Made by a program: the position numbers and the translations under genes
The notes under the pieces: generated by a model
Told to the model about the DNA's origin: nothing
The model's database searches: none
What the model saw: the letters and a program-made list of their open reading frames with translations, nothing else
Shown: positions 9,887 to 19,256 of the stretch, in pieces
Numbering within the stretch: the first letter of the stretch is position 1
How the letters are laid out: each line of letters starts with the position of its first letter
From: Dichomitus squalens LYAD-421 SS1
Lineage: Eukaryota > Basidiomycota > Agaricomycetes > Polyporales > Polyporaceae
DNA: 43,048 bases
Assembly: GCF_000275845.1 (NCBI RefSeq)
Contig: NW_006766958.1
Location: 74,164 to 117,211, forward strand
Direction of reading: 5' to 3'

Positions 9887-11559
9887 TTATGCCCAACGCT
9901 GCACGACCACCGCATTCGCCAGACCCGCCGCCTCGATCGTCTGCCCGTCGTCCTGCAGCTCCTTGTTCGGGAACGTCGTCATGATCGCGTACGCCCGCGC
10001 GTTGTTCTCCGGCCGCGACCTGCGCGATACAATGCACATCCTCCCGTCAGCCCGGCAAGATAGTACATGATGAGAAAGAAGAAGAAAGAAGGGGAAACGC
10101 ACGCGTTGATGAAGTTCCGGATGTCCCCCACCGTGTGCGTCAGGTTCATCCGCGCGACCATCCGCGTCCCGTCCGCAAGCCGGATCTGCACGCTCGTCGT
10201 CGGCTTCGTCTGATCCACCTCGAACCGCGTCCCGAACTCCTGCGCGCCTCGCCCGCCCGCCCCTGCCCCTGCCCCGCTCCCGCTGGGCTCTGCGCTGCTG
10301 CTGGGGAACGACCCGGGGATGGAGGCACGCTCCGGGGTCGAGGAGGACGTCGAGGGGAGGGAGGAGACGGGCGCGACGGGCGAGCCGAGGCGGTGGCCCT
10401 GGCCCGAGAACACCTTCGCCTGGCGCGCGCGCGGGGACGGGACGTACGCGTCCTGGAGGCGCTTGACCACGCGGAGCTCGACGGGCTGCCCGGGGGACAC
10501 GTTCAGGATGTGCGGAGGGGCGCGTCTGTGGAGATGGAGGGGCGGTGTGAGATTAACGTAGAGCGCGATAGAGTGGGCGACGTTACCCCGAGTTGATCTC
10601 GGCGAGGATCTGCTCGTTTGCGGGGTCGTCGTAGCGCATGAGCTCGCCGTCCTCGACCGTGAAACCGTCGCGCCAGAAGGTGAGGTGGCGGATCGCGGTC
10701 TCCTCCTCGGGTTCTGCGGGGAATCAGCATCGGCTGAGGCAGGGGCACGTGTTGCAAGGTGAATGTGGGACGTACGCGCAGGCTCCGCGCTGGGATCGGG
10801 GACGTATGTGCTCTCGACTTCGTCGCTGCCCAGCGTGTGTCCGCCGCCGAAGAATGCACGGCGCTGAGCAGCGGGAGCGCCCTGGGGCACGACCGGGGGG
10901 CCTGCTCTAGTAGGAACAAGACGTGTACACTCGGTCACTGATATCCAATCATGCATGGAAAGATATGAGAGACATACTCAGCAGCCCTTCGCAGCAGATC
11001 GCGAACCAAGTTTCCTCCTGGAGCAGCCCCAGCCCTGTCCGGGTTTTGCACAGAGATCCCACTGCGAACGATGATGAGAAGAGGTGGCGAGGGCGTGCGT
11101 CAGCTCCCCGGCCACCCAAGCAGCAGCGTATGAGACGAGACGTACCTGCGCTCTCCGCCAGCATACCAGTCCTCTCCCCGGTTCCCAGCCCCGTCATCGT
11201 CGTCATCGTCATCGTCGTCTCCGTGCGCATGGCCGTGTGCGCCGTGTGCTCCCCCAGGCCCGAGCGACGGACCGCCGCTGCCAAGGTCCCCCAGCGTCGC
11301 GATGCGCCTCCCTCCCGACGATGACCTCGATCCGCTGCACAGATACAAATCCGCACCCAAGATGAAGCAGCGTTCGCAGTCAAGAACGGTAGCGGACCGT
11401 TGGTCAGTACAGGGCGACGACGCGTACTCGGATTGTGGCGCACCTCGAGCCAGAGGCGGGGCCTCCCCAGGCTCCTACGCGGCCGATCCGAGGCCCGCTG
11501 TTGGACGGGAGCGTCCAGGGGCTGCGCGTGCGTTGTGGTGGGTTGTTCTCGTTGGACAT
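9887..11559 (-). CDS. SHP1: p47/Shp1-type Cdc48 (p97) adaptor with SEP and UBX domains
   Basis: This protein links the AAA ATPase Cdc48/p97 to membrane fusion and ubiquitin-dependent processes. Seven exons join in frame: 11444-11559, 11146-11334, 10978-11061, 10776-10906, 10587-10713, 10103-10525 and 9887-10019, giving 400 residues. Seen in order: a Gly-rich N-terminus, RRIATLGDL, a poly-Asp run from a CGTCAT repeat, the family signature [16 protein letters not shown] near residues 94-110, [16 protein letters not shown] near 148-164, a SEP domain at about 176-245, and a UBX domain at about 320-400 with the FPNKEL loop. The UBA domain usual at the N-terminus of p47 and yeast Shp1 is absent, as in the p37 branch. 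The ATG at 11559 gives a Met-Ser-Asn-Glu-Asn start. An upstream exon cannot be excluded. Confidence 0.9.
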
Positions 11560-12011
11560 GATGGCAAGACGTTGGAGATCGTGTTGGACGGTGTGCTGCT
11601 CAGCGCTGAAGGACGGTGGACCCGCGCCCTACCTCATATGACGTCCTCGCTTGACACAGCCATAATAACCGCACATGGGAATTTGTAATGACCTTGTAGC
11701 TCAGCGGTAGAGCGCCGCGCCCGCGATGTTGTCAAACTCAGCCGGTGGGCCAGCCGTTATAAGTGAACGGGTAACAATAATGACGGTTATCCCGCTCTTT
11801 TCATGTGAAGCCAGCTTTATGAGTCGGGCTCTGGAGACTCAACCAACACCTCGCGGCATCATAACCCTCTGGGAGGTACATCGCACACGACACGTCGAGG
11901 GTAAGTACATGTTTCAAAAGGAATTGTGATCATAAATACGGTAATGGGCCTCACAGCTTACGTTCTCTATAAATTGGGTACTATACCTGTTTTGGACAAT
12001 GATTATTGTCC
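11560..12011. other. Promoter side of p47 with a tRNA-like relic
   Basis: This stretch lies upstream of the minus-strand p47 start. It carries the tRNA-like relic described separately and otherwise no gene I can support. Confidence 0.45.
11689..11754 (+). pseudogene. tRNA-like relic
   Basis: The block TAGCTCAGCGGTAGAGCG is a perfect D-arm and A-box. It is followed by a GC-rich half anticodon arm and then CTCAGCCGGTGGGCCA, which resembles the 3' end of the tRNA-Thr gene at 13394-13465. About ten bases are missing where the variable loop and T-stem should be, and the acceptor ends do not pair. It is a decayed tRNA or the head of a tRNA-derived SINE. Confidence 0.4.
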
Positions 12012-12156
12012 AGGGTCTATGACAGCGTAACTCGTGCCACCCCCTCGCCGCTTTACATCTGCTTTGTCTCTAGTAGTATATAGGTTAAGGGCTCGCAGCC
12101 CAGGATCCTCGTCCCCTCGCCCTTCGGGAGCTCGCGCTCCTCGAGCTTTCGTTTTT
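12012..12156 (+). repeat. Left copy of 145-bp direct repeat flanking the gap
   Basis: This 145-bp block is identical to 12983-13127 on the other side of the run of Ns. It holds several small hairpins, for example GGGCTCGCAGCCC, GGATCC and GGAGCTCGCGCTCC. The two copies differ immediately after the block. It could be the end repeats of a mobile element or a scaffold-joining artefact. Confidence 0.75.
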
Positions 12157-12345
12157 TGCCCGCTGGTTGGTGCACACCACGTCGTTCACGGTGTTGCCCA
12201 ATGGGGACCACCAGCTCCTTTCTTCGGCGATCCGCTCGCCACCCCTCCGGGCATCCGTGCCCTCGCCACTCGCCACTCCTCCGGGCAGCTCGCTGCGCCC
12301 TCTCGTCGTTCCGCCTGCCCTCCGGGGCCTCTTACGCGGTGATCC

Positions 12346-12982
12346 NNNNNNNNNNNNNNNNNNNNNNNNNNNNNNNNNNNNNNNNNNNNNNNNNNNNNNN
12401 NNNNNNNNNNNNNNNNNNNNNNNNNNNNNNNNNNNNNNNNNNNNNNNNNNNNNNNNNNNNNNNNNNNNNNNNNNNNNNNNNNNNNNNNNNNNNNNNNNNN
12501 NNNNNNNNNNNNNNNNNNNNNNNNNNNNNNNNNNNNNNNNNNNNNNNNNNNNNNNNNNNNNNNNNNNNNNNNNNNNNNNNNNNNNNNNNNNNNNNNNNNN
12601 NNNNNNNNNNNNNNNNNNNNNNNNNNNNNNNNNNNNNNNNNNNNNNNNNNNNNNNNNNNNNNNNNNNNNNNNNNNNNNNNNNNNNNNNNNNNNNNNNNNN
12701 NNNNNNNNNNNNNNNNNNNNNNNNNNNNNNNNNNNNNNNNNNNNNNNNNNNNNNNNNNNNNNNNNNNNNNNNNNNNNNNNNNNNNNNNNNNNNNNNNNNN
12801 NNNNNNNNNNNNNNNNNNNNNNNNNNNNNNNNNNNNNNNNNNNNNNNNNNNNNNNNNNNNNNNNNNNNNNNNNNNNNNNNNNNNNNNNNNNNNNNNNNNN
12901 NNNNNNNNNNNNNNNNNNNNNNNNNNNNNNNNNNNNNNNNNNNNNNNNNNNNNNNNNNNNNNNNNNNNNNNNNNNNNNNNNN
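12346..12982. other. Assembly gap (637 N)
   Basis: The sequence is unknown here. The gap sits between two identical direct repeats, so its true size and content are uncertain. Confidence 0.99.
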
Positions 12983-13127
12983 AGGGTCTATGACAGCGTA
13001 ACTCGTGCCACCCCCTCGCCGCTTTACATCTGCTTTGTCTCTAGTAGTATATAGGTTAAGGGCTCGCAGCCCAGGATCCTCGTCCCCTCGCCCTTCGGGA
13101 GCTCGCGCTCCTCGAGCTTTCGTTTTT
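12983..13127 (+). repeat. Right copy of 145-bp direct repeat flanking the gap
   Basis: This block is identical to 12012-12156 and starts exactly at the end of the N run. It is followed by unrelated sequence leading to the tRNA-Thr gene. Confidence 0.75.
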
Positions 13128-13393
13128 GCACCCGCCCTTCCGCTGCCCCATTTTTGGTTTCGCTTAGCTACGTCTCATGTATCAGGTACATTCGCCTTCC
13201 GCCGGCTTGAGCTCGGCCCACCGGTCGCGCGAGAGAGCGGTGGCGACACGGACTCGGTGGTCCCGCGCAGCTTCCGTAGCGCGCGCCCAATACCATCGTT
13301 TTCCGTCCTGCCCGAGTTGAGCGTGCATAGACCTAGAATAGTGTGTAACCCTGGGGACTTGCTACGGGCAAAAAGTTCGACCATTCTTACAAG

Positions 13394-13465
13394 TGCCCAT
13401 TGGCTGGATTGAACAACCGACCTCACCATTACGAGTGGCGCGCTCTACCACTGAGCTAAACGGGC
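13394..13465 (-). tRNA. tRNA-Thr (anticodon CGU)
   Basis: The minus strand folds into a full cloverleaf of 72 nt. The acceptor GCCCGTT pairs with AATGGGC, the D-arm is GCTCAGTGGTAGAGC, the anticodon stem CGCCA/TGGTG holds loop CTCGTAA with anticodon CGU, and the T-arm is GGTTG/CAGCC with loop TTCAATC. The discriminator base is A. There is no intron. The decoded codon is ACG (threonine). Isotype is called from the anticodon only. Confidence 0.92.
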
Positions 13466-13579
13466 TTTAAAAGGGGTCCTCCACGCATTAAACTATCAAT
13501 GATGTGCGATCATCTCGCAATCTTGTCGCTCATCCTGATGGCCACCGCACGGTGCTCGCAGCCCACTGACAGTCCCTCG

Positions 13580-14335
13580 ATGGCGTCGAGCTCGTCCGCA
13601 CAACCTCAGCAGATCAACGTCACCGACCTCGACGTCCCGCAGCTTGCGGATGTAAGGAGGCAGTTGGAGGAGGTGCGTTCTACTCCTCTCCAATCTGCGG
13701 CCCGTGAAGAGTGCTCACTGGCTCGCAAATGTGCCGTCGGCGGTTGCGCTAACCCCGCACATCGCCCTCGCAGGAGCTCACGCACCTCTCGAATTCTTAC
13801 GCGCAACTGCGTCAAGCGCAGGCCAAGTTCAAGGCGTGCATCGATAATGTCGGGCAGGTGAAGCCGCAGAACAAGGGTACGTCGCGTGCCTTCTCCGCGC
13901 ACGCGCTTGTTGTAGCTCATCTACCGCTCGGGGTCTACCAACCATTTATCCTTAATGCAAAACAGAGAAGACGATTCTTGTACCCCTTACGAACTCCCTA
14001 TACGTTCCTGGGAAGCTACGTGATGTGGAGCACGTCATTGTGGACGTCGGGACGGGATACTATGTCAAGAAAGTACGTGCCCTCTGTTCGTTCTCGCCCT
14101 CGCTCTCGGTCTCTCGCGTCTAGCTATCTCGAACATGAGCTGAGACAAGGTCTCACACCAGACGCGCCCGCAGGCGATGAAGCACTACGAGAGCAAGGTC
14201 GAGTACATTCGCACGAACCTCGAGGCCCTGCAGGAGACGATCCAGAAGAAGCAGGAGAACATGAACTACCTCATCAATGTCCTTCAGATGAAGCTCCAGC
14301 AACAAGCTAGCGGGAAAGAGACGAAGGTTGGCTAG
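13580..14335 (+). CDS. PFD5: Prefoldin subunit 5
   Basis: Prefoldin is the cytosolic hexameric co-chaperone that passes nascent actin and tubulin to CCT. Four exons join in frame: 13580-13672, 13774-13876, 13966-14072 and 14162-14335, giving 158 residues, the usual size for subunit 5. The N-terminal helix ([17 protein letters not shown]), the central beta-hairpin segment with [13 protein letters not shown] and VGTGYYVKK, and the C-terminal coiled coil ([19 protein letters not shown]) are all present, as expected for an alpha-class subunit. The ATG at 13580 begins the family-like Ser/Gln-rich start; an in-frame ATG at 13499 would add 27 residues and is less likely. It lies just downstream of, and divergent from, the tRNA-Thr gene. 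Confidence 0.93.
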
Positions 14336-16070
14336 CAATCGCGGCGGTGGATGCGCGAACGGCGGAGTGCTTGAACAGTTGGTGCGTAGTGCTCGTGTCC
14401 GAGTGACTCTGTTCAGCTAATGGATGTCGAGAGGATAGGCGGACTTGTACGTATAGGTGAAAATGTTAGACACGAGAAGGCACTCTGCATTTGTACTCTG
14501 ATGACGAGCTAGCGAGTGGATTCATCCATAGGTGAGTGCTTCCCGCGCGCAGGTCCCTGCACATTGTCGCCGGGTTGTCTTCTTAAACGCTCAAGAGCGA
14601 CTATCTCCGAGGAGAAGATCACTTTGCGAGGAACCTTTCTTATGTGACAGCAGCGGCGGCCGGCGTAGGTAGGTCTTTCATTTTCTTTCCACACACCGCG
14701 CGATTTTGGGCACCTCGCGGTCGCAGTCAAGCGACGTGGACGACCGAGAACGCAAGCGGATGGCCTGATTGCAATCGGAAGTCGAACGCAGTATGGCACA
14801 TAAGTGATCCTGCAGAACACACAACTGATAGGATCATGTACGAAGGGTCTAGGGGCTCATGACGAGCCCCGGTGGGTTCCCGGGCATGCGCTCCATCGAA
14901 GGCGAACGCGCTAAGTCGCTACGGTTGATGCAAACGATACCGCTCGCTCATACATGGATCGGAAATCCGTTGACCCATTCTTCTTTTTAGTCCATAGCCA
15001 TGGTCCAAGGCAATGTCCCTTACAGCAACAGATAGTCACTCGCCATCTTGACGATAGAGTCTGCAATGCCTTCATGGCCCCTCCCATTGCCTGAAGTCGC
15101 GGTGCTGACAGAGGCTGATCACTACGCCACCGAGATTTTGACATCGTCTATTTCACGGAGGTGGCCGTCGTGGGCGTACGACCCTCCGTCCAGCTCGACC
15201 TCATGAACCGGTCTCACGAGACAAGGAACTTGAACCTTCTTGAGAGCTGATAGACGCCGCAGATGCCGAGTCTGCAGGTGGGTTCCTGTGCCGCTACTCA
15301 CTCCGTAGGCCTTCAAAACAGTGTCTATCGCCTAACAATCTCCCTATGTAGGTTCCATATCGGACATATCAAAGACAAAGGCACTGCCCATGCTGCGCCC
15401 GTCACATCACTGGAAAGACATGGTCGGGGACGCTATGAAAGCATGACCTGTCTTCTGGGTACTGCGATAGTTAATTACTTGCTTCTGTGTGCTATCGTTC
15501 AGTCTCATCTCCTAGCTGGCTGCTATTTGCTTTCCCTCCTGAAGCTGCTGCTCCAGTTATGATTTGAAAAGCACTCGTTTCAATGGCAGTTGCATTCAAG
15601 ACAGTATGCGACATGATGTTAGAACTTAGACGTGCCGGGGGCCGTGCATATTGATCTTGAGCATGTAATCGTGGACGCCTGTGTAAGGTTTCGACTCTGG
15701 AAAGTACACGGCCTGCAGTGATCACTGGGTGCTGATAGAACGCGGCCCATCTCGGTCTGGCTGCACTTACGATTCACGTTTGTCGATACCGCTTCATAGA
15801 CGTCTCATTTGACGCTGACATTGCCTCATTTATAACATCCGAAATCTGACCGCTGCGCTTGATGGGTCATCCTCTTGAAGTGCAGAAGCGTCAGCAAAGC
15901 CACGAACAGATTTCGTTTGGGCCTTCTATCCCCCATGATAGCACGAGCTCCCTTCCCGACTCCAAATATAGGCTCCTGTTCGTCACATAGACGCAGTAAT
16001 AACAGACTAGGGAGCGCTGCTGACAAGGGATAGCCAGCGGCAATAAAGTTCAGGGGGTGCAACATCTAAC
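14336..16070. other. Degenerate stretch without a clear gene
   Basis: No intact gene is visible. On the minus strand, a short exon-like piece ending at about 15628 encodes YFPESKPYTGVHDYMLKI and then a stop. It reads like the C-terminus of a real protein and may be preceded by an intron ending near 15715, but I do not recognise the family. Another minus-strand frame at about 15122-15316 (VRPVHEVELDGGSYAHDGHL) is also unassigned. Confidence 0.4.
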
Positions 16071-16240
16071 GCTTCTGTCAGCCGAGTAAGTAAGTGCGCG
16101 ATACGCCGACCCTCATCATGTTTGAGCATCGCTTCAGGATACAGCCTCGGTAAAGCCAATCTCAACTTATGGTCTTCTTCGTGGGCGAGAGTTTGCTGTG
16201 GCCAGTCTCGAACGCGCTTGGAGCAAGATATATAACATTC
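16071..16240 (+). repeat. Outer part of a segmental repeat (matches 33300-33470)
   Basis: Blocks such as TTTGAGCAT near 16120, GTCTTCTTCGTGGGCG near 16172 and CTGTGGCCAGTCTCGAA near 16196 reappear in the same order at 33340-33435. In the other copy this piece is directly followed by the sequence found here only from about 18085 on. The 1.8 kb between is therefore an insertion, or a deletion in the other copy. Confidence 0.6.
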
Positions 16241-16278
16241 GAACCCAGACAAAGCCCTAGCAGTCCTTCCTGACCACG

Positions 16279-17960
16279 ATGTCTTCCTCCGGACCACCCA
16301 TCACAGCGCTACCGCATATCTCCATTGACACTTCCATAGGAGCTATGCTAATTGGAACGTTCATTACCTTGATGTGAGCAATAAATCCTTTGCCCACCGC
16401 TCGGATCAATTCTCAACCTTAAGCAGACTTTACGGGGTCGTTGTTCACCAAGTGTACCGGTACAGTCGAACATACTCCCTAGATAAAGCTGGAATTAAGT
16501 TCGCGGTCCGTAGGGGTGCTTCTAAGTATCCCCACATGCGTTTTGATAACATTTGTACTATTGACAGGTGTATGCCACATTGTAAGTTCTATACATCGAC
16601 CGCGGCTCAAATATCACCTTACCCGGATGTCCTAGCATCCTTGAAACCTTTCACACGACATTGAGCTGCCACGCATGGTAGACTACCCATGTTTCGTCAC
16701 ATCTATCTGTTAACCGACCTCAACCGCAGCTATTACTACCTGGTCTCGAATTATCTCAATCCTTCGGTGCTCCTGTATCCTACTCGGTATGTGTTTGAAT
16801 TGTCCTCGACACACTGCTCAAGCTAACTTCCTAGCCCCTCTCGCCTGTCACCACTATGGACCTGAAGTACCCTTCAGGTGAAGTTTCCCACCCCTAAAGA
16901 TAAATACATGGTACTCACCTGGGACACAATAGATCATCCCGGTTGTCACGGTATGTCCGAGTTGTAGGGGTATAGAGGACTCCAAACCTTGCGGGCTTAC
17001 TCTTTGTTGTCTAAGGGTATGATTGTTGCCACCGCCCAAGGGTAAGTATCCAATGCACCTAGCAACACTTGAAACTCAATGCGGTCGATGTTTTCTGCGA
17101 CAGTTTCTTTGCTCGCAGAGCATACATTTGTAAATGGGCAGCCCCCTGAATCATGAACACCTGAACTGACAATACCCACTTTCAGTCGGACGACAATATA
17201 GGATATTGGTGTGCATTGCGGTAGGAATTCGTACATTGTGTTAGGTACTATATGGACTCAAAAGCGACTCTAGGTTGGTTTCTTGATTGGGGAACTTGGT
17301 CAGGCTTCCCAAGACTTCTATACGCCATTGCGTGAGGTACTGAATCAGATCATCGCATCCAGGCTGCTGTATTGGTGGGTGCAAAGCATATCGCATGACT
17401 ATAGCTTCTCAAACCGAAGTTAACTGCTCCTAGCCACGACAATTGTAGAGTAAGTTAGTCTACTACTGTGGGACTCTTGACGCTTATACCTCCCCCCACA
17501 AGAATACAATCTGGACCATTTACGGGCTTTGTTCCAAAAACAGTGAGTTGGTTGTTGCTCAGTGTTATCATCTCATTATTTTGCATGGTAGTGGGTCATT
17601 GCCCTCGCATCGGGCCTAGCAGTTGTCGCAGATATTATTTTGACGACTGTCTTAATCATCGCCCTGCGCCAGAGTCGCAGTGGTATCAAATCGTAAGTTT
17701 TGACCCCCTGTTGCGGGAATCTACCTACTTATTCTCTGTTTTCAGCACGGACTCGTTGGTTGATGTGTTGGTCCTGTATACTATCACTACAGGTTGCGTG
17801 TCACCAAGATTCAGGCAGTACGGTGATTCTTACATCCGTATTTAGGGCTTCTAACAAGGTTAAGCTGGAATACATAATTTCGCCGAAGAACAAAGATCTA
17901 ATCTTTCCTCCAAAGCCTTACCATGCTCGCCCTATTCCTTGTCGTGCGTAAAATTTTCCA
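16279..17960 (+). pseudogene. DUF6534-like membrane protein gene, decayed
   Basis: DUF6534 proteins are seven-helix-like membrane proteins of unknown role that are abundant in mushrooms. Pieces in family order on the plus strand are: exon 16279-16373 (IDTSIGAMLIGTFITL), exon from 16427 (LYGVVVHQVYRYSRTYSLDK), a piece near 16731 (YYLVSNYLNPSVLLYPT), PFTGFVPKT near 17517, a spliced piece from about 17591 (WVIALASGLAVVADII, then an arginine-rich end), and TDSLVDVLVLYTITTG near 17748. The introns between the well-preserved pieces are GT-AG. Segments around the second and third helices and the C-terminus cannot be joined in frame, so I judge it a pseudogene. A gene model with unusual introns is possible. 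It sits inside a segmental repeat. Confidence 0.5.
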
Positions 17961-18084
17961 GACGTGCGAACAGGAGTGGAAAGCTTACCCCATCCCATAG
18001 ACAGTGGTTGGACCAGCAGACATGGGGACTTACACTGCGATTTCCATTGTAGCAAGCAAATGTATGTCGTCCATCTTCTAGTTC

Positions 18085-19180
18085 CGGCTGGCCTGAATGG
18101 GAGTATAATGGGGCCTCAGTATACGCGAACTCTCTTCTCGCAGCGTGAGCAGCTTTCGCATAGATCTACCTGTCGCCCCTGTGTTGATCTTCTACCACGC
18201 TCGAAGACTGAATAGCAGACAGTCACTGAAGGGCCGTGCGGAAGCACACACGGTCGGGACAGAGATATTCGGCGCTGAATTCGGAAGGCAAGAGCACAAC
18301 CTTGCTAGTGCTCCTGTCTCACTCGAGTTGCGTGTGAACTCGGGAAGCAATCGTGAGCCTGAAATTCCTCTATCCTGCGCATGAGATAGGTTCACAAATG
18401 GAGGCCAACAACAGGATTCACAGCGACAACAGTAAACACGTCGCGCAAAGTTGCGAACGACAATCAGCTTGGAAACCAGGATATGCATGTGGAGGGGTTC
18501 AAAGCCCCCAACACTCAGGGCGGTCTTGTGCATATCTGTTGAGCCGTGGACGGGCTTACAAGGTTTTCCGTTGGGGTCCATGTAACGTCTGAAATCTAGT
18601 TGGCAGTCATGACGTGTATATGAGACGAGCGACATCCTTTCGGTATAGGTTTTATAGAAGAAGTACACAAAGGGCCTAGACACACTACGTCACAAGCGAG
18701 CACATGGACGGAAGAAAGACGCGCAGGAGGGGTTGACATGAATCCGGGTATAATGTGGGTAATAGGAAGGAGGTGGAGGAGGTGGATACACGGCCCGTGA
18801 GAATGCGGACAGCGTAGCTACCTAGAGCAGGTTGGTTACCAGGGTGGCTCTAGAGGTGGGTATCACGCGTCCGAGGCCAAAGCGACTCCGATGGAGGGGG
18901 CTTGGGGGCGTAGTAGTGGAAGGGGTATTGTGACGGTGGTAATAATGCTCGTGCAAGATGGCGCTCATGAGGGCCGCCAAACCTCATGATCAGAGTACTC
19001 GTCAGGGAAGCTGCATGTAGCCGTCCGGAGAAGAATGAGTGCGCTTCCAAAGGCTGTTCGTCGTTTGCGTAGTCGATAGAGCGTGTCTTGAATGATCCGG
19101 AAGCGTGATCGGAACCCAGCGCAAGGTACCTCGTACGATCGGGCCTCTAAATGATGAGCAGAGACCAACGGATATATATC
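18085..19180 (+). repeat. Segmental repeat downstream of K2 (matches 33470-34440)
   Basis: This 1.1-kb block lies 3' of the minus-strand kinase K2 and has a same-orientation relative 3' of K6. The inner part, 18820-19140, is nearly identical to 34098-34410. The outer part differs by many substitutions and indels, often G or C here against A or T in the K6 copy. No gene is visible, so it is probably the duplicated 3' flank and untranslated region. Confidence 0.75.
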
Positions 19181-19256
19181 GCGCCGGCGTGCGGGTGCTC
19201 AACAGACCTTGAGGGTGACATGCAAATCCAACGCGGGTTGAGAGAACGTCGAGGCG

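Noticed and set aside
11689..11754. Functional tRNA gene on the plus strand
   Set aside because: The acceptor arm does not pair and the variable and T-arm region is incomplete.
12156..13054. ORFs of 281 and 295 codons running through the gap
   Set aside because: Almost all of their length is unknown bases, so the open frames are artefacts of the N run.
13499..13579. 27-residue upstream extension of prefoldin subunit 5
   Set aside because: An in-frame ATG exists, but the extension lies next to the tRNA gene and would make the protein longer than the family. The start at 13580 fits better.
17468..17845. Single 125-codon plus-strand ORF as a complete gene
   Set aside because: Its frame reads across introns of the DUF6534-like relic. 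The family segments (ASGLAVVADII and the part after it) lie in another frame joined by GT-AG introns.
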